From contig DAIDKS010000047.1 in the NCBI GenBank assembly GCA_027449885.1, forward strand, positions 1-64,000: a stretch of 64,000 nucleotides of DNA, given 5' to 3'. Below, piece after piece: positions 1 through 8,208 of this stretch; positions within the stretch are counted from its first letter, which is position 1, and each line of letters begins with the position of its first letter. The notes beneath the pieces are model-generated. The model ran no database searches. It was given only the letters and a program-made list of their open reading frames with translations, and was not told the origin of the DNA. This stretch comes from Acidimicrobiaceae bacterium. GTDB lineage: Bacteria > Actinomycetota > Acidimicrobiia > Acidimicrobiales > RAAP-2. The position numbers and the translations under genes are program-made.

Positions 1-106
1 CCCCGTGCCACAGGTTCGCGTTGGCGCTACTGAGACAGAAGGTCGTCGCCGCGAAACCCGCCAGACCGAGCGGGCCGGGATCGGCAACCTTGTGTTCGTC
101 TGCCAT
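1..106 (-). CDS. GPR1/FUN34/YaaH-type acetate transporter, N-terminal fragment
   Basis: This is the first 35 codons of a minus-strand gene that runs off the left edge. The start ATG at 106 is preceded by a purine-rich GTGGGGG ribosome site. The visible peptide contains DPGPLGLAGFAATTF, which matches the conserved N-terminal signature (NPxPLGLxGF) of the YaaH/SatP acetate-succinate symporter family. These are six-helix inner-membrane proteins that take up acetate. The rest of the gene lies outside the window, so family membership rests on this motif alone. Confidence 0.65.
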   Translation of the reverse strand, partial: MADEHKVADPGPLGLAGFAATTFCLSSANANLWHG

Positions 107-284
107 GAAATACCCCCACTTTGGTTGTGCACTTCGAGCCGTCACGAACGCGGCTCATCACTGATATAACACGGCACTTGACGTTGAGCGTGGCTTCTCA
201 TCGCGCGGGAATGTGAAGTTATTCACGAGAAAGACTAGTTTGTCCGTCCTGGTCAAAGGACTTAAGTCCCACGGCCCCGGAATA
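107..284. other. Intergenic region between acetate transporter and trpA
   Basis: This gap of 178 bases is less GC-rich than its surroundings. On the minus strand TGTTATATC (around 164-172) resembles an extended -10 element (TGn followed by TATATC) and could drive the transporter gene, leaving a 5' leader of roughly 50-60 bases with a ribosome site. I found no convincing -35 box and no clear terminator hairpin for trpA. Confidence 0.35.
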
Positions 285-1067
285 TCAGGCCTCGCGGGCT
301 CCTTCGTCGATCGCCCGACGGAAGAGAGAGATGTGGGCCTCCAACTCGGCGGGACTCTCCCCGTCGAGGACGCGCTGCACGAGGGCCGACCCGACGATCA
401 CGCCGTCGGCGTGGCGAGCCGCGTGCCGGGCCTGTTCGGGCGCCGAGACGCCGATGCCCACGTAGACGGGGACGTCGCCGTGCTCGCGGACGCGGGACAC
501 CACGAGGTCGGCCTCGCCGTCGCCGCTCGCCCGCCCGGTCACCGCCATGCGCGCGGCGGCGTAGACGAAGCCCTGCGTGGTGGCCACGATGCGCCCGATC
601 CGATCGGGTGGCGTCGAGGGGGCGACCATGAGGACGGTCGCGACGTCGCGGGCCCCGGCGGCGACCCGCCACGGGGCGGACTCCTCGAGAGAGAGGTCCG
701 GGAGGATCACCCCGGCGACCCCGGCGTCGGCGAGGAGTCCCGCCGCTCGCTCGAGGCCCCGATAGTGCACGACGTTGAAGTAGGTCATGATCACGACGGG
801 AACGCCCAGTGCGGTCCGAGCCAGCTCGTCGAGGACGCCCTCGAGGGTCACGCCCCGCTCGAGGGCCCGCACGCCGGCGGCCTGGATGACGGGGCCATCC
901 ATCATCGGGTCGGAGAACGGGACGCCGACCTCGAGGAGGTCGGCGCCGCCCTGGACGGCGGCCTCGAGGTACTGGGTCCACGTCGGGGTGAGCCCGGCGA
1001 CGAAGTACGGCACCAGGGCCCGGCGCCGCTCTCGCACGGCACGCAGGTCGTGGTCGAGGCGCGTCAT
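285..1067 (-). CDS. trpA: Tryptophan synthase alpha subunit
   Basis: The product (260 aa) cleaves indole-3-glycerol phosphate to indole and glyceraldehyde-3-phosphate and channels indole to TrpB in the alpha2-beta2 complex. The catalytic Glu lies in LLEVGVPFSDP (E46) and the catalytic Asp in the following MMDGP (D57). The C-terminal half has the phosphate-binding GIGVS and DGVIVGSA motifs of the TIM barrel. It starts with ATG at 1067 inside the trpB stop region (ATGA overlap, 4 bases), so it is translationally coupled and is the last gene of trpC-F-B-A. A longer open frame continues upstream, but it only overlaps trpB out of frame. Length is normal for the family. Confidence 0.97.
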   Translation of the reverse strand: MTRLDHDLRAVRERRRALVPYFVAGLTPTWTQYLEAAVQGGADLLEVGVPFSDPMMDGPVIQAAGVRALERGVTLEGVLDELARTALGVPVVIMTYFNVVHYRGLERAAGLLADAGVAGVILPDLSLEESAPWRVAAGARDVATVLMVAPSTPPDRIGRIVATTQGFVYAAARMAVTGRASGDGEADLVVSRVREHGDVPVYVGIGVSAPEQARHAARHADGVIVGSALVQRVLDGESPAELEAHISLFRRAIDEGAREA

Positions 1068-2236
1068 CGCCGGTCCTCCAGGAGGGAACGAACCTGCGCC
1101 ACGTCCTTGTCCCCGCGTCCCGACAGGTTGAGCAGGACGGTCGATCCGCTCGGGATCGACGCGGCCTCGCGAAGGAGCCACGCGACGGCGTGGGCGGTCT
1201 CCAGGGCGGGGATGATCCCCTCCAGCCGGCTGAGCAGACCGAGGGCGTCGATGACCTCGTCGTCGGCCGCCCGCGTGTAGCGGGCGCGCCCGATGCTCGC
1301 GAGGTGGGCGTGCTCGGGGCCGATGCCCGGGTAGTCGAGGCCCGCGGAGATCGACTCCGCCTCCTCCACCTGACCGTGATCGTCCTGGAGGATCATCGAC
1401 CGCATGCCGTGCAGGACGCCGGGGACCCCGGAGCCGACGGCCGACCCTCCCGCGGCCTCGACCCCGACGAGGTCGGCGCGCGAGTCGGCGAAGCCGGCGA
1501 AGATCCCGGCGGCGTTCGAGCCCCCGCCGACGCACGCGACGACGAGGTCCGGCTCCTCGACGCCGAGGGCGCGGAGCTGCTCGGCGGCCTCGGTTCCGAT
1601 GATGCTCTGGAACTCGCGAACCATCCACGGGAACGGGTGAGGTCCCATGACCGAGCCGAGGCAGTAGTGGGTGTCGTCGACGCAGGTGACCCACTCGCGC
1701 ATGGCCTCGTTGACGGCGTCCTTCAGGGTCCGGCTGCCGGACGTGACGGGCACGACGCGGGCCCCGAGCAACTCCATCCGGAACACGTTGAGGGCCTGGC
1801 GTTGCGTGTCGAGCTCGCCCATGAAGACCGTGCAGTCGAGGCCGAGACGCGCGGCGGCCGTCGCCGTGGCGACGCCGTGCTGTCCGGCCCCCGTCTCGGC
1901 GATGACCCGGCGCTTGCCCATCCGACGAGTGAGCAGGGCCTGGCCGACGACGTTGTTGATCTTGTGGGAGCCCGTGTGGGCGAGGTCTTCCCGCTTGGCG
2001 AAGACGCGCAGCCCGAGGTGCTCGGAGAGGCGCTCGAGCGGCGTGACGGGGGTCGGCCGGCCGCCGAAGAGGCGCAGGGTCTCCCGAAACTCGTTCACGA
2101 AGTCGGGATCCGACCACGCCTCGCGAAAGGCCGACTCGACCTCGAGGCACGCCGGCATGAGGGCCTCGGGGACGTAACGACCCCCGAAGTCGCCGAAGTG
2201 TCCTCCGGCGTCGGGGACTCCCATCACGTGAGTCAT
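1064..2236 (-). CDS. trpB: Tryptophan synthase beta subunit
   Basis: This PLP enzyme (390 aa) condenses indole with serine to make tryptophan. The PLP-binding lysine is K92 in HTGSHKINN, and the glycine-rich cofactor phosphate loop GGGSNAAG is present further on. The N-terminal GDFGGRYVPEAL is typical of TrpB1. I chose the ATG at 2236 (MTHVMGVPD) because it overlaps the trpF stop codon by 4 bases (ATGA). A start 15 bases further in (MGVPD) is possible. Its own stop overlaps the trpA start. Confidence 0.97.
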   Translation of the reverse strand: MTHVMGVPDAGGHFGDFGGRYVPEALMPACLEVESAFREAWSDPDFVNEFRETLRLFGGRPTPVTPLERLSEHLGLRVFAKREDLAHTGSHKINNVVGQALLTRRMGKRRVIAETGAGQHGVATATAAARLGLDCTVFMGELDTQRQALNVFRMELLGARVVPVTSGSRTLKDAVNEAMREWVTCVDDTHYCLGSVMGPHPFPWMVREFQSIIGTEAAEQLRALGVEEPDLVVACVGGGSNAAGIFAGFADSRADLVGVEAAGGSAVGSGVPGVLHGMRSMILQDDHGQVEEAESISAGLDYPGIGPEHAHLASIGRARYTRAADDEVIDALGLLSRLEGIIPALETAHAVAWLLREAASIPSGSTVLLNLSGRGDKDVAQVRSLLEDRR

Positions 2237-2865
2237 CCGCGCTCCTCGAAGGCTCGTCGGGCGTTCGCCACGAAGGCCCGCACCATGGCGGGATCCTTCA
2301 CGCCGGGGGAGGATTCGACGCCGGTCGCGACGTCGACCCCCCAGACCCACGGGGCGGCGATCACCGCCGCGACGTTCTGGGGGCGTAGCCCACCGGCGGC
2401 GATCACCGGTCGGCGCCAGTCGCGCGAGCCGACCTCGGTCCAGGCGTGCTCCTTGCCACTGCCCGGCACCGGTCCGTCGACGAGCACCGCGTCGAGGTGG
2501 TCGTCCTCGTACGAGGCGAACGACGACGTGCCCACGCTGACGGCCCCGATGATGGCGAGGCGACGTTCGTGCAGCGTGGCGGCGAACTCGGGGGTGATGG
2601 CGTCGTGGATCTGGACGACGTCGAGATCGACGGAGTCGAGGACGCGCATGATGGCGTCATCGTCCTGACTGCGAAAGACGCCGACCCGTAGGGCGCGGTG
2701 ACGAGCCTCGCGGGACAGGGCGAGGGCGGCGGGGATCCCGACCTGTCGCGAGGACGACGCGAAGATCATCCCGACGGCGTCGGCGCCGGCCTCGCAGACG
2801 ACGTCGACGTCGGCGGGTCGCGTCACTCCGCACACCTTGATCCAGCGTGTTCGGTCTCTCAGCAC
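2233..2865 (-). CDS. trpF: Phosphoribosylanthranilate isomerase
   Basis: The product (210 aa) converts phosphoribosylanthranilate to the CdRP intermediate of tryptophan synthesis by an Amadori rearrangement. The N-terminal WIKVCGVTRP contains the catalytic cysteine of the KxCG signature. A catalytic Asp is expected in the VLVDGPVPGSGK stretch, and phosphate-binding loops AAGGL and VDVATGVE lie near the C-terminus. It starts with GTG at 2865, overlapping the trpC stop by 7 bases. The short one-domain form is the usual actinobacterial or Gram-positive arrangement, not the trpCF fusion of enterobacteria. Confidence 0.95.
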   Translation of the reverse strand: MLRDRTRWIKVCGVTRPADVDVVCEAGADAVGMIFASSSRQVGIPAALALSREARHRALRVGVFRSQDDDAIMRVLDSVDLDVVQIHDAITPEFAATLHERRLAIIGAVSVGTSSFASYEDDHLDAVLVDGPVPGSGKEHAWTEVGSRDWRRPVIAAGGLRPQNVAAVIAAPWVWGVDVATGVESSPGVKDPAMVRAFVANARRAFEERG

Positions 2866-3653
2866 GGCTGCCCTCCCCTCTCGACCGCGGCGAAGGAGGC
2901 CACGGCACCACGACGATCACGTGCCACCACGAAGGCCTCCCCGACGAGGACGGCGTCGAATCCGAGATCGGCCGCCCGTCGCACGTCGGCGGCGTCGCGC
3001 AGGCCCGACTCGGCGACCGAGACGACGTCGTCGGGTAGGTGACGCCGCAGCTCTCCCGCGTGGTCGGTATCCACCGCGAAGCTGTGGAGGTCGCGTTGGT
3101 TGATGCCGATGCACCGCGCACCGGCGTCGAGCGCCCGATGGATCTCGTCGAGGGTGTGGACCTCGACGAGTGCGTCCAGTCCGATCCGTCCCGCGAGGGC
3201 GATGAGGGGGGCGAGCTCCTCGTCGCCCAGGGCCGCCACGATCAGGAGAACCGCGTCGGCCCCGGCCTCGCGGGCGTCGATCAGATCGTTGGGCGAGAGG
3301 AGGAAGTCCTTGCGCAGGAGGGGGACGTCGACCGCGGCGCGAACGGACGCCAGGTCCTCGAGCGACCCACCGAAGAAGTCGCGGTCCGTCAGGACGGAGA
3401 TGGCCCGTGCTCCGCCACGCTCGTAGTCGCGCGCGATCGCGACGGCGTCGAGGTTCGGGGCGAGATCTCCCTTCGAGGGCGAGCGACGCTTGACCTCGGC
3501 GATCACGGCGATCCGGGGGCCGGCCGCCAGGTCGGAGGCGAAACGTGGTGGGTGAGGGGCGAGGGTCGCGAGCCGCTCGGCCCAGGCGCGATCGTCCCGG
3601 GCCACCCGCTCGCGGTGCGCCGCGAGGATCCCGTCGAGGTAGGTGGCGCCCAT
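2859..3653 (-). CDS. trpC: Indole-3-glycerol phosphate synthase
   Basis: This TIM-barrel enzyme (264 aa) closes the indole ring from CdRP. Catalytic lysines and glutamates are visible in IAEVKRRSPSKGD, LLRKDFLL, LVEVHTLDE, GINQRDLHSF and VAESGL. I prefer the ATG at 3653 (MGATYLDG) over the ATG at 3662. A TACGAT -10 box ends at 3662 on this strand and would start transcription almost at 3653, which suggests a leaderless mRNA. It opens the trpC-F-B-A operon and is divergent from trpD. Confidence 0.94.
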   Translation of the reverse strand: MGATYLDGILAAHRERVARDDRAWAERLATLAPHPPRFASDLAAGPRIAVIAEVKRRSPSKGDLAPNLDAVAIARDYERGGARAISVLTDRDFFGGSLEDLASVRAAVDVPLLRKDFLLSPNDLIDAREAGADAVLLIVAALGDEELAPLIALAGRIGLDALVEVHTLDEIHRALDAGARCIGINQRDLHSFAVDTDHAGELRRHLPDDVVSVAESGLRDAADVRRAADLGFDAVLVGEAFVVARDRRGAVASFAAVERGGQPC

Positions 3654-3707
3654 CGGGCGCATCGTAGTGGTCCGGGGACGGTGCCCCGGCCCGGGTATCG
3701 TGTCGCC
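3654..3707. promoter_or_regulatory. Divergent trpC/trpD promoter region with inverted repeat
   Basis: Only 54 bases separate the two start codons. On the minus strand TACGAT (3667-3662) lies 7 bases before the trpC ATG. On the plus strand TATCGT (3696-3701) lies 6 bases before the trpD ATG. Both look like leaderless -10 boxes. Between them an inverted repeat, CCGGGG at 3672-3677 and CCCCGG at 3684-3689, lies 5 bases beyond the trpC -10 and 6 bases before the trpD -10. It is a candidate operator for joint control. No regulator is identified. Confidence 0.5.
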
Positions 3708-4754
3708 ATGTCCGACACCCCTGACGCGATCGTCGACGGCGCGGACTTCGCCCGGGAGATCCTCGGCCCGCTCGTACGCGGAACGAACCTCGATCGCGAT
3801 CTCGCGCGGGTGGGTCTGGGCGCGATCTTGGCGGGACGCATCGAGGGCGTGCTGATCGCGGGATTCGTCACGGCGCTCACCGTGAAGGGCGAGACCCCGG
3901 AGGAGATGACGGGCTTCATCGACGCGATGATGGACGCCGCGACCACCTTCGACCTCGGCGTCGACGCCGTGGACATCGTTGGGACGGGTGGCGACCAGCA
4001 CCACACGGTGAACGTCTCCACGATGGCGGCCCTCGCCGTCGCGGGATCGGGGGTGGCGGTCGCCAAGCACGGCAACCGGGCGGCGTCGTCGTCGGTGGGA
4101 TCGGCGGACGTCCTCGAGGCACTCGGGGTACGTCTCGACGTGCCGGCGGAAACGGTTCGCCGGTGCGTGGCCGACGCCGGCATCGGCTTCCTCTTCGCGC
4201 CCTCGTACCACCACGCCCTCGGCTACCTCACCCCCATTCGTCGCGCCCTGGGCTTTCGTACCGTGTTCAACGTCCTCGGACCCCTCGCCAACCCGGCCGG
4301 AGTCCGCCGGGCCGTGATCGGAGTGGCGCGCGGCTATCTCCTCGACGCCATGGCCCAGGTGCTGCGCAACCGGGGGGTGACGCACGCGATCCTGGTGAAC
4401 GCCGACGACGGGCTGGACGAGCTCTCGCTCGGTAGCCCCTCGACGCTCTACACGGTACGCCCCGACGAGGTCCGTAGCGAGCGCGTCGACGCTGGTGAGG
4501 TGCTCGGTCGCCACCACGGGGTCGCCGCGATTCGGGGCGGGGACGTCGAGCACAACGTCGAGGTCGTGCGGCGGTTCCTCGACGGTCGAGAGGACCCGGT
4601 CTTCGACGTCGCGTGCGCCAACGCCGCCCTGGCCCTGGTCGCGGCGGACCGAGTCGACACCCTGGTCGACGGCTTCGAGATGGCCGCGCAGGCGGTTCGC
4701 TCGGGACGGGCCGGTGAGTGCCTCGAGCGGCTCGTCGAGATCTCGAACGCCTAG
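3708..4754 (+). CDS. trpD: Anthranilate phosphoribosyltransferase
   Basis: The product (348 aa) joins anthranilate to PRPP. The PRPP-binding loop GTGGDQHHTVNVST is at residues 92-105. The anthranilate- and metal-binding segments KHGNRAASSSVGSADVLEALG and FNVLGPLANP follow, and the C-terminal region is complete. The ATG at 3708 sits 6 bases after a TATCGT -10 box, so the transcript is probably leaderless. It is separated from trpC-F-B-A by strand. trpE and trpG are not in this window. Its TAG stop lies inside a CTAG shared with the convergent downstream gene. Confidence 0.96.
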   Translation: MSDTPDAIVDGADFAREILGPLVRGTNLDRDLARVGLGAILAGRIEGVLIAGFVTALTVKGETPEEMTGFIDAMMDAATTFDLGVDAVDIVGTGGDQHHTVNVSTMAALAVAGSGVAVAKHGNRAASSSVGSADVLEALGVRLDVPAETVRRCVADAGIGFLFAPSYHHALGYLTPIRRALGFRTVFNVLGPLANPAGVRRAVIGVARGYLLDAMAQVLRNRGVTHAILVNADDGLDELSLGSPSTLYTVRPDEVRSERVDAGEVLGRHHGVAAIRGGDVEHNVEVVRRFLDGREDPVFDVACANAALALVAADRVDTLVDGFEMAAQAVRSGRAGECLERLVEISNA

Positions 4755-5272
4755 CTGTCGATGCGCCGCATCTCACGGCGGTAGCGACGGGCGTTGTCCA
4801 CGTACTGGGCCGCCTTGGTGACGATGGAATCCACGTCACTCGCGTCGGGGCGCACCGCGGCGGGGACCCCGAGCGCCAGTGCGCCGGCCGGCACGTCGGT
4901 TCGGTTGCGCACGACGGCCCCCGCGGCCACGGTGGCACCCGTGGCGACGTGGGCCTGGTGCAGCACGATGGATCCGCTCCCCACGAGGGCACCGTCGTCG
5001 ATGACGCACCCCTCGAGGTGGGCGAGGTGGCCCACGACGCAGTCCGAGCCGATCACGGTCGGGAAGGCCGCCACGGCGTGCAGGACGGCCCCGTCCTGGA
5101 TCGAGGTGCGCTCCCCCACGATCACCGTCCCGTAGTCGCCCCGCAGGACGGCCTGGGGCCAGATGGAGCTATCCGCACCGATGCGGACGTCGCCGATGAC
5201 AGTGGCGTCCGGGTGGACGAAGGCGTCCGGGTGGATCTGCGGTACTCGGTCCCCGAGGGCGTAGACGCTCAC
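4751..5272 (-). CDS. Gamma-carbonic-anhydrase-like left-handed beta-helix protein
   Basis: This 173-aa protein is a hexapeptide-repeat trimer of the gamma-CA/PaaY/YrdA family. The conserved RGDYGTV and TSIQDGAVLHA motifs are present. The first two zinc ligands would be H65 and H82. The third His expected in LHGC is a glutamate here (HLEGC, E87), with another His at position 85, so zinc site geometry or activity may differ. The start is GTG at 5272 after an AGGAGG ribosome site. It follows the small zinc-ribbon gene by 10 bases and its stop overlaps that of trpD. Carbonic anhydrase, ferripyochelin-binding and acyltransferase-like annotations are all used for this family; the true substrate cannot be read from sequence. 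Confidence 0.85.
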   Translation of the reverse strand: MSVYALGDRVPQIHPDAFVHPDATVIGDVRIGADSSIWPQAVLRGDYGTVIVGERTSIQDGAVLHAVAAFPTVIGSDCVVGHLAHLEGCVIDDGALVGSGSIVLHQAHVATGATVAAGAVVRNRTDVPAGALALGVPAAVRPDASDVDSIVTKAAQYVDNARRYRREMRRIDS

Positions 5273-5282
5273 GTTGGTCCTC

Positions 5283-5468
5283 CTAGCGTCGAGTCAGCCA
5301 CGAAACTAACTGATAGATGCGCCAGATCAGGTAGATCGCGGTCGCGACGATGAAGAAGCGCCACCGCCAGGGCATCGGCTCGTGCGTCGGCTCCTCGACC
5401 GGCTCCCCGCACACCTCGCACACCTCGCCCTCGACGGGTCGGTCGCAGGTGGTGCACCAGCGAGTCAC
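5283..5468 (-). CDS. Small zinc-ribbon membrane protein
   Basis: A 61-aa protein starts with GTG at 5468, overlapping the der stop (GTGA), so it is translationally coupled to der. The N-terminus carries two CxxC knuckles (C5-C8 and C17-C20, in WCTTCDRPVEGEVCEVCGEP), a minimal rubredoxin-like zinc ribbon. An acidic linker follows, then one hydrophobic helix (about residues 33-55, WRFFIVATAIYLIWRIYQLV) and a short basic tail. The layout suggests a cytosolic metal-binding head on a membrane anchor. Function is unknown. A gene of this kind is too short for many gene finders. Confidence 0.75.
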   Translation of the reverse strand: MTRWCTTCDRPVEGEVCEVCGEPVEEPTHEPMPWRWRFFIVATAIYLIWRIYQLVSWLTRR

Positions 5469-6781
5469 TCGGTCCTCACCCGGATGCGCAGCGGCGTGGA
5501 GCCGAGGTCGAAGCGCTCCCGCAGCGATCGCTCGACGTAACGCAGGTAGGTGGCGGGCAGGCGCCCGCTCGCGAACAGGGTGAAGGTCGGCGGCTCGGTG
5601 GCCCCCTGGATGGCGTAGCGAATCTTCGCCCCCGGCGCCGGATGATGCGCCTGGAGGTCCCGGATCGCCCGGTTCAGCACGCCGGTGGGGATGCGCTGGG
5701 CGTAGTCGCTGGCGGCGGCCCCGAGCGCGGGCAGGATGCGGTGGACACCCTTGCCCGACAGAGCGGAGATCTTGAGCACCGGCGCCTCGCCGAGGAAGGC
5801 CAGGCGATCGGCGATGCCCCCGAGGACGGCGGGGCGCTGATCGGTGGCGACGAGCTCCCACTTGTTGAGCACGACGACGGCCGGACACCCGGCCGCGGCG
5901 ATGCGTTCGGCCAGGCGCTGGTCCTGGCCGGTCGCGCCCACCGTGGCGTCGATCACCAGGATCGCGATGTCGGCCCGGTCGAGGGCGTCGAGGCTGCGCA
6001 GCACGGCGTAGGTCTCGAGACCGGCCTCGGTGCGAGCCCGGCGGCGCATGCCGGCGGTGTCGACGAAACGGACGCGACCGATCTCGGTGTCGACCACCGT
6101 GTCCACCGCGTCGCGGGTCGTCCCGGGCATGTCGTGCACGACGGAGCGCTCCTCGCCGATCAGGCGATTGAAGAGCGTCGACTTGCCGACGTTGGGGCGG
6201 CCGACGAGCGCGATGCGCAGCTCGTCGGACGGCGCCTCCTCGATGGTCTCCTCGGGGGACGCGTCGGCCGTAGCGAACGTCGCGGCGTCGCCGAGGTCGC
6301 GCACGATGCGGTCGAGGAGGTCGCCGGCTCCCCGTCCGTGCACCGCCGACACGGCGATCGGCTCCCCGAGGCCGAGCGAGAGGAACTCCCAGATCTCGGG
6401 CTCGCGCCGGGCCTCGTCCACCTTGTTCACCACGAGGACCACGGGTCGTCCCGTACGGCGCAGCCAGCGGGCGGCCTCCCGGTCCTCGTCGGCGACGCCG
6501 GTGGTGACGTCGACCACGAGCAGCACGAGGTCGGCCTCCCGGATCGCCTTGTCGGCCTGTTCCGAGACCTTCTGCTCCAACTCGTCCCCGTGGGCCAGCC
6601 AGCCACCCGTGTCGACGAGGTCGAACGTGGCGCCTCCCCACTCCACGGTGACGACGTGCCGATCGCGCGTGACGCCGCGCTCCTCCTCGACGACGGCCAC
6701 GCGCCGGCCGCACAGCCGATTCACGAGGGAGCTCTTGCCGACGTTCGGACGACCGGCGATGACCACGGTCGGGCGCGTCAC
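5465..6781 (-). CDS. der: Ribosome biogenesis GTPase Der
   Basis: The product (438 aa) is the double-GTPase EngA that matures the 50S subunit. The first G domain starts with GRPNVGKSS (10-18) and has DTGGW and NKVDE. The second, near residue 180, has GRPNVGKST, DTAGM and NKWE. The C-terminal KH-like domain is complete. The GTG start at 6781 overlaps the stop of the DUF512 gene (GTGA). An acidic linker separates the two G domains. Confidence 0.97.
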   Translation of the reverse strand: MTRPTVVIAGRPNVGKSSLVNRLCGRRVAVVEEERGVTRDRHVVTVEWGGATFDLVDTGGWLAHGDELEQKVSEQADKAIREADLVLLVVDVTTGVADEDREAARWLRRTGRPVVLVVNKVDEARREPEIWEFLSLGLGEPIAVSAVHGRGAGDLLDRIVRDLGDAATFATADASPEETIEEAPSDELRIALVGRPNVGKSTLFNRLIGEERSVVHDMPGTTRDAVDTVVDTEIGRVRFVDTAGMRRRARTEAGLETYAVLRSLDALDRADIAILVIDATVGATGQDQRLAERIAAAGCPAVVVLNKWELVATDQRPAVLGGIADRLAFLGEAPVLKISALSGKGVHRILPALGAAASDYAQRIPTGVLNRAIRDLQAHHPAPGAKIRYAIQGATEPPTFTLFASGRLPATYLRYVERSLRERFDLGSTPLRIRVRTE

Positions 6782-8154
6782 GCGGACACCCGGAGCCGCG
6801 GCACGAGGCGTTCGAGGGTCTGGCGGAGGTCCTGTCCCGTGGTGGGGACCACGGTCACCTCCCGACCGAGGTCGGCGAGGGCGGCGCCGTCGAGGAAGCG
6901 GCCCTCGGAGAGGCAGACGTCCGGCAGCAGGACGGTGCGGTCGGCCGGCACGTCGGCGAGTGCGCGACGCAGGTCCTCGCTCGTGAGCAGACCGGTCACC
7001 TTGATGTTCCCGCCGAAGTACTCGTTGCGCACCGCTCGCACGCCGACGTCCACGTAGCCGACCTCGTCGAGCAGCTCGCGCAGCAGCGGCGCCGCGTACT
7101 CCCCCGTGAGGATCTCGACCGGCCCGGTGGCCTCCGCGGCGCTCGCCGTGGCGCGGGGCGCTCGGTAGCCCCAGGCGGGGGCTCCGTCGACCGACTGGAA
7201 GAACCCGGTGCCGAGGGCCGGCATCGCCCCCTCGCCCCGGAAGGCCCGTCGGAAGGCGGCCGTCATCCCGATGCCGTTCTCGGCCTCGTCGAGGCTCTCG
7301 TAGTGCTCCGGCGACGGGAGGGGCCGACCGGCGATGAGGTAGTACTCGTCGCTCGCGTAGAAGAGGGGCCGACCGAGGACGCGGGTCGCCAGGTCGCGGT
7401 ACCGCTCGAGCTGGTCGAGGACGCGGCCCGCCTCCTCGGCGCTGGGGGGACGCATGGTGGGCTCCTGTGAGAACCGGCTGACGCCGAGCGGAACGAGTGC
7501 GACCGTCGCGAGCTCGGGGTAGGTGGTGAGCACGTCCTCCATCGTCGTACGCAGCTCGTCCCCGTCGTTGACGCCGGGGCAGACGACGACCTGGGCGTGC
7601 ACGGTGATGCCGGCGCGCAGGATCTCGGTCAGCCACCGCAGGCTCGTCGCGCCGCGGGGATTGCGCAGGAGGGCGGCGCGACGTTCCGGGGTGGTCGTGT
7701 GGACCGAGACGTAGAGGGGTGAGAGCCGCTCCTCGACGACGCGCTCCAGGTCCATCTCGGTGAAGCGGGTGAGGGTCGTGTAGTTGCCGTAGAGGAAGGA
7801 CAGTCGGTAGTCGTCGTCCTTCACGTAGAGCGACCGTCGCAGGCCCTTGGGCAGCTGGTAGATGAAGCAGAAGGTGCAGTGGTTGTCGCAGGTGCGGATG
7901 CGGTCGAAGACCGCCGAGTCGATGTGGAGCCCGAGCGGTTCCCCCGCCGGCTTCTCGATGGCGACCTTGCGCGACAGGGCCGCTCCCGCGGAGCGCACGA
8001 CCAGGACCACGCGCTCCCCGTCGATCAACTGCTGGTACTCGATGATGTCGCTCGGAGCACGGCCATTGACGCTGACCAACTCGTCGCCGGGGCGCAGCCC
8101 GCGGCCGTCGGCCGGCGAACCGGGCGAGATGGCATCGATGCGGGCTCCGGACAC
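6778..8154 (-). CDS. DUF512 radical SAM protein with N-terminal PDZ domain
   Basis: This 458-aa protein has a PDZ-like N-terminus (about residues 1-60, SPADGRGLRPGDELVSVNG) followed by a radical-SAM-like core. The cysteine cluster C89-x3-C93-x2-C96 (CDNHCTFCF) would ligate a 4Fe-4S cluster. The C-terminal DUF512 portion has TGEYAAPLL and YFGGNIKVTGLL. Genes of this family regularly sit next to der in Gram-positive bacteria, as here, but the reaction is not established. The GTG start at 8154 is 6 bases after a TAGGCT -10 box, so the mRNA is probably leaderless and divergent from ispH. Confidence 0.9.
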   Translation of the reverse strand: MSGARIDAISPGSPADGRGLRPGDELVSVNGRAPSDIIEYQQLIDGERVVLVVRSAGAALSRKVAIEKPAGEPLGLHIDSAVFDRIRTCDNHCTFCFIYQLPKGLRRSLYVKDDDYRLSFLYGNYTTLTRFTEMDLERVVEERLSPLYVSVHTTTPERRAALLRNPRGATSLRWLTEILRAGITVHAQVVVCPGVNDGDELRTTMEDVLTTYPELATVALVPLGVSRFSQEPTMRPPSAEEAGRVLDQLERYRDLATRVLGRPLFYASDEYYLIAGRPLPSPEHYESLDEAENGIGMTAAFRRAFRGEGAMPALGTGFFQSVDGAPAWGYRAPRATASAAEATGPVEILTGEYAAPLLRELLDEVGYVDVGVRAVRNEYFGGNIKVTGLLTSEDLRRALADVPADRTVLLPDVCLSEGRFLDGAALADLGREVTVVPTTGQDLRQTLERLVPRLRVSA

Positions 8155-8160
8155 TCGTCA

Positions 8161-8166
8161 AGCCTA
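8161..8166 (-). promoter_or_regulatory. -10 box of the DUF512-der operon
   Basis: TAGGCT read on the minus strand lies 6 bases upstream of the GTG start at 8154. No ribosome site fits between, which supports leaderless initiation. It faces the ispH promoter 30 bases away. Confidence 0.5.
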
Positions 8167-8196
8167 CCGGGGAGCCCCGAAATCGGCGCCGGTCGG

Positions 8197-8202
8197 TAGA
8201 TT
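8197..8202 (+). promoter_or_regulatory. -10 box of ispH
   Basis: TAGATT is followed by 6 bases and the GTG start of ispH at 8209. The spacing implies that transcription starts at or next to the start codon. Confidence 0.5.
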
Positions 8203-8208
8203 GGTCCG

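Noticed and set aside
285..2150. Apparent fusion protein joining trpA to an upstream 360-residue domain
   Set aside because: The extension overlaps trpB out of frame and has no protein-like content. The trpA start at 1067 is coupled to the trpB stop.
2859..4553. Apparent N-terminal extension of trpC
   Set aside because: The extra part is antisense to trpD, and the promoter box and start at 3653 explain trpC.
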